From Lithospermum erythrorhizon (Eukaryota > Streptophyta > Magnoliopsida > Boraginales > Boraginaceae), in NCBI GenBank assembly GCA_019722365.1, contig JADFUC010001892.1, positions 124,001 to 188,000 of the forward strand: a stretch of DNA of 64,000 bases. Reading direction: 5' to 3'. Below, in pieces: positions 39,201-51,908 of the stretch (its first letter is position 1; each line of letters opens with the position of its first letter). The notes below the pieces were generated by a model that ran no database searches, was not told the origin of the DNA, and was given only the letters and a program-made list of their open reading frames with translations. The position numbers were made by a program, and so were the translations under genes.

Positions 39201-40532
39201 TATTATTAGCCAAGAATTTCAATAGATCAGCCTAGTACGCTCTACTAGTAAACTAAAAAGAAACTTGAACTCGCATTACAACTTGACGAAATAACTGCTT
39301 TGCTAAGTAAAATTTAAGTTTGGCAAAGAACGTGAATTAATAAGATAGATGGTTTTAACACACTTCGAAGCCGCGTCAAAACCCACCCGATGTAACCCCG
39401 AGAAGCCGGGTTGAAACCCATTTTGGATCATAGTCGCCAAGTATGACTATGTCGATTATTGTCTTAGTCATCAATGACCTCGTCGGCAGTAATCGGGCCG
39501 ATTTAACGCAAGATCAAGCCATAGTATTTAGATAAAGGATTTGGATTATAATCACCATCCCTTTGCTTTACATGTTCTCAATGACCCACAGTCATTTAGT
39601 TTGCGATCCATGTATGATTTAAGCACGATCTCGAGTTAAGATCCTTCCCCGATTCAACCAAGTTTGGTTTCACGAGCTTAATGTAAGGAACCGAACGTGG
39701 TGTTTTAAAGGAGCTAATTCATTCACTTTCTCGAAATAAGTTAAGTAATTGATTAAACAAAAAGTTTCTTTTGTATTTTAATCGATTGTTAACTAAACTG
39801 ATGAATGCGTGATTCATTCATATAAGTACTCCATTATTTATTTCACATGTCAATAAATATATAATATACATGTATCATCCTCGATGAGCGAAGAAGAACT
39901 GTTAGTCTTATGCTTTCTGTAGAGGCAACATGAATTGTTGATTACACCTCTTCAAGCCTAGAAACATGTGATAGCCAAAGGCCTGGTCGACGGCGATAAT
40001 TGTGGGCGACAAAGACAAATGACTAACATGGTAGTTTCGATTAGCGATCAAGATTGATCACGTTAGCCCGCAGCATCAGATCAATACCGCTGGGCCGGTC
40101 CCATGACTGGGAGCCCGGTATGACCGAACGAATTCATGTAAGAGGAAGACCGTGTCCTATGATATTTGCTTGTAGAACGCAGTTCGATACCTAGACCTAC
40201 TAAGTATATAATCTATCTCTGTTTATATAAGCACTGCATTTTGACTATGACCAAACGCTCCGCTTAAGCGAGGATTATAACGGAATATGTCATCGCCACA
40301 GCCGAAGATAACGATAAATGTCGATATATCGGGAGGTATTTATCCGCCCTCGATATACAAGAAAGCATCTCAGGCCTCTCGCCACGCTTGGTACCGATTG
40401 GTTTACGCGACGCCATAAATGCTTATTCAGCCTCATACTCGAAAGCAAAGAAGTCAGGGTGTTCTATGACACACTTACGGTTAAATACCACTGTAGACGC
40501 TGGAATTGTATGGTAATTCAAGGACAATTGAG

Positions 40533-41548
40533 TGTTAGAAATCAATGAAAATTGATTCCCTTTATTATACTCCGCTATATAATTGTATCAATTCATTTAC
40601 CTAAATAAGCAAGTCTGGATTACCGAACTTAGTGTTTACCTTAGTAATCGTATATTACTAGTTCGGGTTCTCGCGATAATTTGTTGCCAGCGAGCCATTG
40701 CTAGATCTCGACTTTATTATCGCTATAATAATAAAGAATTTGGCCAATTATTATTATTATACAATTTACTATTATCTCGAGCCTTTGTATGTCACTACTA
40801 CTATTGAACATGAGTTAGAATTATATTTCATGCAATTTAAATTAAACGACTTGTATATCGGTAGAATGATCTCTCTCAATATTTATATATTTGCTAAATA
40901 TATATCATGAACATCAATTGGTTAAACTTCGCAAGTTTAATCAATTAAGTACTAAAATTAACGAATAACTGGATAAGCTTATTCTATACGACTCGTTAGT
41001 ATTTTAATCGACTTGTTAAGTTAATTAAATGAAACAACTCACTCAAGGACTCATTATTTGATCAAAGTCATAACTGGCTTCAATTAAGTTAACGAAGTTA
41101 AACCGATTTTAACGAAGTCGATTAACGGGCCGGGATTAGGTTTTGGTATTTAAAGAAAGTGAACAAGGTTTTTCATTTCATGAAAACACTGCCTCCCTTT
41201 CTCCTCAAAAGTTTTCTCCCTCAAGAATCGAAAGAGAAAATCTCTTCCATGGTTCCTCTACAACTCTAGCAAGTTCAAGTTCATCGATTCATTTCCCTCT
41301 TGGCGCCAAGAATCTGTGAGGACATCATTTCTAAAGGTTTGGGACAACATTTGGAGAGAGGTTTTCAAGTGGGCTTTTCACGCGAGGCATTCACAAGGGT
41401 TTTGATTCATTTTACCCTCTCCGCCGCAAACGAAGAACTCTATTATTCATAATTACTTATGTGATTTAGATTAATATACATTATTTTGAGGATCCCGATG
41501 TATGAATTAAGCGTTAATCACAAATATAATCCATACTAGATTCTAACA
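40533..41548 (+). repeat. E1 LTR3
   Basis: Begins TGTTAGAAATCAATGAAAATTGATTCC and ends GATTCTAACA. It is colinear with LTR1 and LTR2 at both ends, but its middle (about 40850-41400) differs strongly. The start of another internal region follows (41549-41635). Confidence 0.85.
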
Positions 41549-41635
41549 AATGCCCTCAGAGCCTACCAAGCTCATGTATTTTATCTAATTTCGATCAAGG
41601 CTGACATAGTTGTTAGTTAATGATTATTTCATGAA
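41549..41635 (+). mobile_element. Start of a third E1 internal region, truncated
   Basis: AATGCCCTCAGAGCCTACCAAG and the following sequence to GTTAGTTAATGATTATTTCATGA match 14859-14945. Similarity stops abruptly at about 41635. Confidence 0.75.
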
Positions 41636-43490
41636 GTTCTTGCAGAAGTCTTCACCCGAGAGAGTAGAAGCGCTATCAGAGACCAGCTCGACCTCGAAAT
41701 GAACCCTTATCAGCCTAAGAACTAACTTGAACCACTCGACTCTCCACTTTGTCCACCTTCTTCGTATAAGCAGTCATATAAGTGAGAAGTAACTCGAAGT
41801 GCTCGTGGGGCCTTTGTATGATTGCCAGATATCACCCCGAACAAAGCTATGTTCGATGATCCCGATCCGGCAGTGTACGCCACTTGAGCATAAAATGGTA
41901 ATCAAGCATTTTGTGGTGGTATCACCGATCTCGGGCCCGATCCACCGCCAACACCTCGGCCAACAAACGGCAACGGGAGACGGAGTCTGAGTTGAAAAAC
42001 CCCTAACAAAGTTTCTGGTGTATCGGTAGGAGTGGCTCGAGGCATCTGCCTCACTTTGGGCTAAGACTGGACAACAAGAAAGTGGGCATCCACTGCTTCC
42101 TTTCCACAGGGATATTGTGTCGAACCTCGTCAGAGTCCTTTTGGCTAATGTTTCCGGACCGCTTCAACTAAAATGCACGGTTCCTAAAACCGCCTGTTTT
42201 GCATTCTAGGTCGGCTGATTTTTGAGGCCTCTCCTTGGAAGACTTCGAGGCTACGTGTCGGGAGTAATGGCACTCCATTCGGGAATTCGTAGGTCGCACA
42301 TCCAACGGACTCGGTAGTCAGCCCGTGTCGGAAGAGTTAACGGCGAGGGCTTCTGGTCGGCCTCCTCAAACAAACCCAAAGAATTCGTTCGAATTTTGGG
42401 ACATTTCACGCAAGCTCTCCGTATCGGAGTCAGAATGAGGCGCAAGACGGTGTTAATGGGTAACTCGGTAAACCAAGAAACTCCTCGATTAATAATACAT
42501 TACGGAGTCAGAAGAAAAGAAACGCAAGGCCACAATTAAAATCAGAACACCACCTACTGAAACATCCCTAGCCGGGACGCATTCTGGAACGCCAAGGATC
42601 GAAGTGGTAATGGCAAATGTTGGGGAATCCAGGGTACTGATCCGCCATGTTAAACGGCAGGAAACAAGCAAGTTATGACGGTTATAAGAACAACGGTTGC
42701 AAAAAGCGGGTTTCATTGGGGGGAGAATACGATAATAACTATGCAAATGGTGCTAGCTGAAAGCACTGTAGTGCATACCTTTACATGGCAAACCAAACAC
42801 GGTCTCGGGATTCCAACGTCATAAAGAGGGTTCCAAGCCGGTCATGGTTCTAACCCTTCACCCTCACTACCATTCAAAATCCATGGCCGACTGGGCTTAA
42901 AAGAATCGATATGATTGGGATTACCACTTCTTAATTGGACCACCCGCCCATCACAGAAGATCCAATGTGCACCAAACCCCAATTTACGTAGGTTTCAAAT
43001 CAGCAATAATTCAGCCTGTGATCACGACACTGTCCACATCTTAAGTGACCACCCTCAAAGTATTTCCTATAATACTATCATTTAGCTCATTTCAGAATGC
43101 TAAATCCGGTGAACTCAATCATTTATTAATCAGAAACACTCTCTCAACTAACTTGAGATTGAAATGCGTCATGATCGACTTGGCCGCCTGCGCATTCTAA
43201 CCCCTCCCCCTGGCTTCACCGGCCGAATACTTCACCAAGAAAAGCACTCAAGAATACCCACTCCTGCAAAGATGACGTCTAAAACTACCTCTAATTGCAT
43301 CCAATCCTAATCCCGAGCCCAAAGCTCTGGGTTAAGACGACAAAAGTGTCGGGAACTCAAGACTTTATTAACTCTATTCCTCTATCAAGAGAGAATTGTG
43401 ATTTAAATGAAGACCAAATTCCGCGCCTCTACCACTGTAAAGATCTCATAAATAAAGATCTACCTAAATGATATCTAGACTAACGCTGAT
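41636..43490. mobile_element. GC-richer repeat-like block, unclassified
   Basis: Base composition resembles the Tat element at 8.2-12.7 kb more than the AT-rich flanks, and frames are short and broken. I recognised no domain. It may be another part of the Tat element split by E1, but I could not match the two pieces. Confidence 0.4.
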
Positions 43491-44224
43491 AATAATGTTA
43501 CATCAAATGTCATTATTAAAATTTAAAACTAAAAATCTCTACTCAAATCGGGACTTCGTGAGGTATATTTATATATATATGTATGTAAACATTAATGTAT
43601 TTGTTTAATTAACATTATTAAGTAATCAATTAATCAGATTCAGTATTCAATATTTTTGTACGCCCACAAATGTTATCAATTTCAACTTTTCAACCCTTAT
43701 CACAAACCATTAATTACTCATTGTCAAATGAATGTGACGAGTTGGAAGAATTCTAATAAATCTAGAAATTTAAGTTTCATGAAGAAGTGCCACTAGTCCA
43801 CAACTTACAACATGTGTGGTAGTGTGGTACCATTGGCAAATGGCGATTGCTAGTTTCTTCCCTTTCCAAGTGCTATTCAAAATGCCAAACGCTTATTATC
43901 TAGCGATTCTAGCCAATCATATAAATTGAGACGAGGAAATATATAGTTGGGCCAGAGCAGACAGACATTAGAATTAACAACCTTCAAATGAGGCCCTATT
44001 TAAACAATTAAATAAGGCAACTAGGCAAGCATGGTAATATGGCATGCAAGCCTGCAGGCTGCAAGGTCTATAGATTGATGAGGCTTGAAAGATCACAGCC
44101 CACAGATCTATTTGGGCCTTTTAGGGTGGTGGTCTGGTCGGGTGGCTAATTAGCCCAACTGATTTTTTATTTTATTTTTAATCATTTAAATGGTCTGATT
44201 TCTAATTTATTTTGATTCCACTAA

Positions 44225-44690
44225 GAGCACTCACATTAGCTCTCCTAAAAATTATTTTAGAGATTAAAATTGTAAAAAATAAAAAAAGTGGGCTGTTACC
44301 GCCTTCCAAATAGACGGCCTACAAAAATTTATTCACATAACATATTCACCCCCTAAATTTGTACCCTCCCTATTTTACGATTATTTTTTTTCTCCACTTA
44401 TTTTTGCTCTTTTTTCAATTATATAAAATAAAAAATATTTTTCACATATAAATATAAATTAGAAAGATATTTCATTCAAGATTCATATTTAATATATTAT
44501 TTTATTCTTTTTAAATTTAATTTTATCATAAATTTCTATCACATATTTAATATTCAATTTTAATTTTCACTTTAAATAATAGAACCAAGCAGTTAACATA
44601 TATAAAGGAAAACCCTAAAAATAAAAAAAAGTGAGTTAATTGGAAGTAAATTTTAGGAAAAATTATAGGGGTGTTGATGTGATTGTTATA
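44225..44690. mobile_element. Possible MITE
   Basis: Left end GAGCACTCACATTAGCTCTCCTAAAA and the reverse complement of the right end (CAATCACATCAACACCCCTATAA...CCTAAAATTTA) are similar over about 35 bases. The interior is very AT-rich. Such GAGCA(C/T)CCACA-type ends are common in plant Harbinger-like MITEs. The target duplication is unclear. Confidence 0.4.
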
Positions 44691-45741
44691 AGTCACTAAT
44701 GAGATCTCCTTACTCTTGATATGGTTCTACCATGTATGTATTCTTCATAGTAGTAAAAACATATCATTAATTTACCACATTGGCAACTTCCATTGGCCAA
44801 TACATGCATATATATTCGTAGTACGTACATTTACATGTAAGGTTTTAGGGTAGTATATTGCAATTTATATTTCATATAATAATTACTTTATGTTATAGTC
44901 CCCTGAGATCATGACATGTCACTTTCGTAATTTGAAGTAAGTGTTGTTAAATGAAGGATAATGGTTTTCTTGTGTCTTGTTTGGTTATTGTGGATCAAGA
45001 ACAAGGTTATGCTTTTATGTATGCTAGATAAGATGAGGGATATAAGCAAGGGTTTATTTGTGAATGTTCTAAATAAGATATCCTCCTGATTCAACAAGGA
45101 GTTTTATTTGATAAGGACTTTACTTATATATGTTCTCGTTAGTGTTTATGCGGTCAGCCACTTGGGGGGGTAAAATTCGCACATAATGATTTCATAGTTG
45201 GCAAGGAATATGATTATTATGGGAATTAATAAATCATTAGCTGGCATTATTTGTAAAGTATCGAATTGTCACTGGATTATCGATAAAGAAAAAAAAAGAG
45301 AAATAAATAAATGTAAGTTTGAGTAACAAAATGAAGTTTCAAATAAACCATAGCTATAATAATAATTCTATGAAGGATGATTAGCTGTTTCTTAAAGCAT
45401 TTGTTAGTTTTGGATAGAATGTTAGTTGTCTCTTAAAAGTGCTATAACGTGGGTTCCAATGTATATATCCAAGTACTGGTTATAAAAAGAATAACGCGTG
45501 TTGTTCACGCACAGTCATGGATTTGATTTTTATTTTATTTTTCTCGTTTTTAGGTGCATGGTGCATGTGCGTCATAAAAAAAATTTGGTTTTTTTAAAAT
45601 TATCGTTTTCAATTATCAACTACATACAGTTAAACTCGAGTAAATTAATACTCGATTATTTAATAAACTCTCTAAAATATTTTTTGTCATTCCGACTTCA
45701 GATAAAAAATAATAAATTAATAATTGCTCCTTTTTTGATTC

Positions 45742-45762
45742 ATATATATATATATATATATA
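45742..45762. repeat. AT microsatellite
   Basis: About ten AT dinucleotides in a row. Simple sequence, probably polymorphic. Confidence 0.9.
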
Positions 45763-46487
45763 TTATTAACTGCACAAATTGAGTAAAATAAATACCAAGT
45801 ACGAAGTTAAAATTATATGTCATTATATTTGCCAAAGTTAATTCGACTCAACTATCGGACATCGCCCATCATTCGATTTGACACTTCTCTACTACTATAC
45901 CAGAATATTCATTATTCACTATATTACTTGAAATTAAATTTGTTAGTTTATATATTTTCCTAATCAATTTGTAAAACTTGACGAAGTAACATGAAGCATT
46001 TGTAATGGAATTGATGAGAATGCATATCATGTATGAATAAAGTGAGACAAGAATAAGGATTATATATATTCAATTCGTCTCACGTCATCAAGTTGCATTA
46101 CCGTAAAATTTGTTTGATGCGTTATTTTCTACTATCCGATCAATTTCCATGTATATTTATATATTAAAGGGATTTCAAACCAAACCTATAGGGCGACTAA
46201 ATAACTTCTAATGTCTCATTAAACTTCCAAATTCATAAATCTTATGTGTATTGATTGGTTAAGTTAAAAAAGCGTAAAGTACTATTAGAAAAATGAATTG
46301 TTAGCGAGTACCTATTAGGGAGTATATTTTTTGTAAAATGTTAAAGTTATGTTATCTTGTTTATCACTAACATATATAAAAGTATGAATAAAGGTTGTAT
46401 TTATTTCTTTTTTATACTATTAATAACTAAATTACTCTTTCATCTAAATATCTAAAATTTAAGAGTTTTAATAGGAATTAACTACTA

Positions 46488-46718
46488 TCCACTCCATTTT
46501 TTTATTTGATATTTTTGTATATCGAAGTGAAATTTTGACTATCATTTATTCTTAAATTATATGTTCAAAAATTATAAGAAAATAATATTATAAAACTATT
46601 TTCAAAGAAAAATCTAATGATATAACTTTTATTTATAAAAATAATAAGTAATTAGTACTAATGGTCAAAGTTTCATATCGATATACCTAAAAAACGCCAA
46701 ATAAAAAAAAACTTAGGG
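46488..46718. mobile_element. Degenerate Stowaway-like MITE
   Basis: Left arm CTCCATTTTTTTATTTGATATTTTTG...ATATCGA and right arm TCGATATACCTAAAAAACGCCAAATAAAAAAA are inverted repeats of each other, enclosing an AT-rich core. The length is about 230 bp. Confidence 0.5.
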
Positions 46719-49700
46719 TCAGATAAGATTTCATCATACTTTACACTCTGCATATACGTAAAATTATCAATTGGAAGAGAATCACGCACATACGTATTTA
46801 TTTGAGGGACGATACATCATATTATTTGGCATATATATAATTTATACGGTCAGGCATCCCACTTTTAATTAATTTTTGTTTATTTATCTCCGTGCATGCT
46901 TAATAACGCAGTTGGCATTTATCAATAACACAATTATTTTTAATTAATTTTACATGTATAACTTCTTATTCAATTCACAAGAATATGCCTCTATATATAT
47001 ATTATTAATTTATCATTACTTAATCTTTAATAATTTGTGTAAGTTAGTTATTCTCCATCTCACAGCATCATCCGCTGAATTTTTCTACTTTTTCATAATA
47101 AATCTCACCATATATTTTTTTGCTTTATAATAATTTATGAAAAAATATAACAATGGCATTTTATTTTATTTTTCTTTTGATATATTTTTCTTAAATTATT
47201 ATAAACACAAACAAAAATATATATGGTCAAAGTTCAACTACGTAAAAGTGAAAAGTTTCACAAGTTTAACATCTGTTGATGAAGTGAGTAATATGTTTTA
47301 TGTAGAATTATCAAGGTTATTATTATTATTATTATAATAGGCGTAGTTAAATAATCATGCATTTTTTTGTGACATTACATATATTATTTATTATTATGTG
47401 TAATTTATTGTTATTATTATTATAATAGGTATTAGTTAAATAACCATATGATTGAGTAGAATTATTATTTTTATTATTGATATTGTTATTACTTCCTAAG
47501 ATAATAATTCTCATATATCAGATTCACAAAATTTAAATTATACTTTTAAATCATACCAATTTAACCGACGAAAGTTAGACACTACGAAATAATATCACGA
47601 TCAATTCCTCAATATATATATATAGTTAGAGGATATCAAATTGTTAAAATAATATTTGTATCTTTCTATGGATATCTCAGTCAGATAATATCTCTATGTA
47701 TATTATATTTATTTGTAATTTTTTATATTATATTTAAAAGTTATCCCTTCAAAAAATAAAGTAATATTAATTGGGAAAATTAAAAGAAAGATAAGTTTTA
47801 CATAGCTTAGAACGATTGAATTAAATATAAAAAATATATCAAATATTTAAGAATCGAACATATAAAATTTTACATGCCTTTATAAAACGACAAATAGAAA
47901 GAAAAGAAAAGAATGCCACTCAATAGAGAACGAAAACGTAATGACTTGTGGGTTGGCCACCAACGAAGCTCTTAGTCTATTTTCATGATAGGTCTTCCAA
48001 CGAAATCTTTTGGTCAACATCATTGTTATAATTTTTACTCCCTCAGCCAAAACGATTCGAAGATCTGAATGTTTAATTTTGGAGTCTATCTTAAGTCTTT
48101 GTAAATGTGTATGTCTGCCTTATCCTGTAGATTTGTGATATGGTTTGAATTGCTACGGTACTTGTTCTTGCCGACATCCACAGCTTGATCGAATAATATA
48201 ATATTCATAGATTATTGTTAGTTACTTAGCCAAACATGCTTCTTTTAGAGTCTCATATACATTCTCGGTTTGAAGGAAATTCATAGATTTCAAAAATCTA
48301 TTAAATTTCGACGTTGAGGAAAACTTGATGGTTATTCAAATGCAGTTGAGTCTTCAACAAACTTTATGAAGAAGACAACAAATGTTTATATATTACGAGA
48401 TTTTACCCCAATTTTTAGATTAAAATTTTCTATCTTGAGTAATTTAATTTGTAATAAATTGTTAGTTGGAAAAACATGTTCGTGACCTTCGAGTAAGCCT
48501 TATCGAATTGAGTATCAATTGAGTAACTTTCTCATGTTCATAATATTTAGTTTCTTGTAAATTTGACTCTTTAACTGTAGTACATAATTAAAACTAGTTT
48601 TTATTAATATAATGATACATGGTGTAATATTCTAATAATTGCATATCGCTGGTTTAACCAGTGCATTTTGTTACCGTCCTTCCTGTACCTTTAAAATTTA
48701 TTTTTATTATTAAAAATGTAATTTACTATTTAGACATTAAAAAATTAAGCTTATTCACTCTAATTTTTCGTATATTTTTCTTTATTTATATAATATTTTT
48801 TAAATTTTAATTCGCTACTACCATATACTATTCATTCAAGTTGCTTAGAGATAATAATATTATATAAATAAATTATTTGACTAATAATAGACTATCTGCT
48901 CCACTTAACAATGTTTCACTTTTTCAGAATTTGGTGACAACAATAATTTGCTAGGTTTTTTTCCCTACAAAGTAATATACGGAGTAACTAATAAGTCTAG
49001 GCACACACATATAATAATACATCTTTACAAATTTACAAGCATTTCAAGCCGTGAGTAAAAGCCAGTGTTGATATTACATGCATTCAACTAATAAACGCAT
49101 TTGAAATTTGAGAATGTATGTAGTGTTGATATTATAATAATACAAAATACCCCTTTTAATTTGTTAGTTCATATAGCAATTTTTGTTATTTGTTCATACA
49201 TGATACATTATGACGATTATTTCTTATTACTTGAAAATATTAATTTAATTTTTGTGTGCTTTATCCAACTTAGATGGAAAAGGTACTCCATTTTATTATT
49301 TGTAGGAGTGTCCTTATTAGGAAACATAACATACTAATCCTATTCATATTAAAAAAAACTTATTAGGAGTTACTGAACTTTGTATGCAAGATGGTACTTT
49401 TTTTTTTTTTTGTTTAAACCCGCCACCCACCTCCCCATGCAAGTTGGTACTAAAACGAATATGTAATCATTCCTAATATTAATAGGAAACATTATTTGCA
49501 ACAATTGATTTTTGCATCTAAGAGAATAGTCGTAAACGGAAAATTTGAGCTGAAAAATAGACTACTAATACTGTAGCAATTGACCAATGAATAGTTTTCC
49601 AAAATTATTTACTTAGGTTGGAGGCATCTTTGGTTTCTCCGGTAATTTCATGAGTCAAAATCACCTGAACGTTTGACCAAATCAAACAACGACATTAACT

Positions 49701-49877
49701 AATGCACGCGCCAATTCATCCCATAAGCCAATTAGTTGTCACTGCCCCCACTTGATACCTAGTCCAACCAAACCAGGGTCAGGACTCAGGAATCCAGACT
49801 TCACCACCAAAATAAGATTCTTTTTTTTTCCTCCATCTTAATTTGGGTAATTGAGTTATCAAAATTACTTTTTGAGT

Positions 49878-50469
49878 TAGGGGTGCTAGACAAAATCAAA
49901 CCGATCGAACCGAACAAAAATAACCCAAATTTTTTGAGCCGATGGTAGTTCTAAGGTCGGATAACCGAACTAATTTGTACAACCTTTCAATTAACCGAAC
50001 CGAACCGATTTCTAAATTTTATAGATTTTTCAATTTCATTTATTATCCTTTTCAAAAATCTTGTAGTATTTGCATGTGTATATTTTAATAAGGAAATTAC
50101 TTAACTATGTTCATTATTGGTATAATGAACAAATATATAAATCTTCTAAAACTATAATATAGTAAATACAGAGGCGAAAAAAGTTTCAGATTTGTATTCA
50201 ATGCCAGGTCGATTGTAATTAATTTTAAGAAGTGAGCTTCATTGAAATTATATGGATTAAAGCTAGTTTAGACTTAATTTTGAGTCAAGTCAATATTGCT
50301 CAAAATTAATGTCTCAAAACCTAAATTTAACCAAAATCGAACCGAACCTATAGGAACCGGTAGGATTGGAACCGCCGAAGTGAACCGATTTAAGTTCGGC
50401 CTTTGGTAACCGAGAAGCTGTTTCTGCCTCTACACTAAACCGAACCGAACCGATCCGTACACACCTCTA
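49878..50469. mobile_element. hAT-like non-autonomous element with CCGAAC-rich ends
   Basis: Starts TAGGGGTGCTAGACAAAATCAAACCGATCGAACCGAAC. The reverse complement of its other end is TAGAGGTGTGTACGGATCGGTTCGGTTCGG. GGGGTG-type ends with AACCGAACCG blocks inside are a known plant pattern. The candidate 8-bp flanks (TTTTGAGT and TTTCTAGC) match only partly. Confidence 0.55.
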
Positions 50470-51808
50470 TTTCTAGCTAGTCCCTATTCATCTATGAAGC
50501 CAGAAGCCACACTTTTTCATAAATCAAACATATTGTGCATTGTATATATCCATATTTATACAAGTATATGTAACATATCTTGATTGGTTTGGTAGGACTT
50601 TAGGTTTTCAAAATTGTTAATGATTTCATAATATTGTAGCATTTGATATATCTCAAATTCTTAATTGATTATATATGAGATTGTTTCTATGTCCATCTTA
50701 GTTCTTCATGAATTGCATGTTACTACAAGATCTAATCAGATTTGCGTACATATATTGTCTAATCCCCAATTTAATTTGACTTAAAAAATTTATGTTCTTT
50801 ATTTATTAAAATCTCAATTATTTGAAACTCGAAAAATACTATTTTTACTTGAACCGTATATCACTTGATCATTAATCTCAAGTCTAACCTACTTTTTCCT
50901 ATCTGTGATTCCTATGACCTAGTTGATTGTATTACTAACTACTAAAACTAAATTTTTCAAACATAAGTTCTATCATTTCGGGGTGACATTCTTTGTCACT
51001 AAACTAACTTAAATGATTAAAATGAGAGATACAAAGACGACAGAGAGTAGATGATTCATAATTTATAAGTTAACTAGGTAATTAAATTGACGCTGAGTAT
51101 AATTCTAATCATGTAAAGTCTAAAGATGTCAATGAGCATGAGTTTAGTTATATAACTTAGAATCCAACCCGATCAATGAGTAATAGAGTTTATAACCTGA
51201 TTGAAAGTAAATATAGTAACTATAAGATTCAAAAGATGAGTTTATATGTTAATTATATAATGTATTATTTTAATAATTTATATATGTGTATAAAGATTTG
51301 GTAGCGTTTGCCTCATTCACATAAACGCACACGTATGCAAAAAAAAATTGACACATCAATAATTCGACCTAATATCTAAAATACACCCAAAAGAAAAAGA
51401 ATGAGTCTCAGTTAAATTATCTAATGTAGTAAACACTCATAATCCGACCCGATATCCAAAATCACAAAAGTTGAGATTGAGTTAAATTATCATTCATACT
51501 GTTAATTTGGTAATAGTATGTTAATTTCTTCACGAATCCAATGCCAATTATGTAGTATTTTTTATATCTATTCACCTCAAATCATCATCAAATTAGGCAA
51601 ATCTTCCTCTCTTGCAAAATACTAAGTAAGAAATAAAATAATTATAAAAAACTTCATAAGAATATTCATCTCGATCATGAAATTACTCATTCACTTATAC
51701 GTAACTTTAATCTATCATCTCCTATCTCCTGGATCCAAACATAACATAAATAAAAAAGATCAAAACAACTTAAGAAACAAATTAAAATATCCCAACAAAA
51801 CAGCAATT

Positions 51809-51908
51809 ATTCCTACAATTGTATAAAACTATAAAAAACTGTCCTTCCTCTTACAAAAACATCCTTCATCTCTCTCTCTCCCCCCCAACCTTTTCTCTCT
51901 CTATCAAC
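51809..51908 (+). promoter_or_regulatory. Core promoter and leader of the PB1 gene
   Basis: Two overlapping TATA-like motifs (TATAAAA at 51822 and 51830) lie about 80-90 bases before the chosen start codon. A pyrimidine tract (CTCTCTCTCTCCCCCCC around 51871-51887, then TTTTCTCTCTC) lies between them. This TATA plus pyrimidine-patch layout is common in plant promoters, and places the transcription start near 51855-51865. Confidence 0.5.

Larger units (their letters stand above)
24875..40532 (+). mobile_element. E1 internal region, copy 2 (carries nested insertions)
   Basis: Made of three pieces: 24875-25957, 34478-35326 and 36276-40532, together about 6.2 kb. They are colinear with copy 1. 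The gaps are explained by the chromodomain Ty3/gypsy element plus about 0.6 kb of unexplained sequence, and by an inverted solo LTR. The last bases before LTR3 (ATTCAAGGACAATTGAG at 40516-40532) sit where a polypurine tract should be, and loosely resemble the CAAGTGGGAGATTG tract common in plant copia elements. No coding domains recognised. Confidence 0.65.
43491..51808. other. AT-rich intergenic region
   Basis: No gene supported. It holds MITE-like elements listed separately, an AT microsatellite, and long T or A runs (for example 49401-49414). Open frames here are short, low complexity and lack motifs. Confidence 0.55.

Noticed and set aside
49990..50450. AACCGAACC repeats as interstitial telomere
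   Set aside because: The plant telomere unit is TTTAGGG/CCCTAAA, and the blocks are inverted at the two ends of one element.
51819..51908. Upstream in-frame ATG of the PB1 gene
   Set aside because: It lies before the TATA motifs and the pyrimidine leader, and the residues it would add (MYKTIKNCPSS...) do not look like the family's N-terminus.
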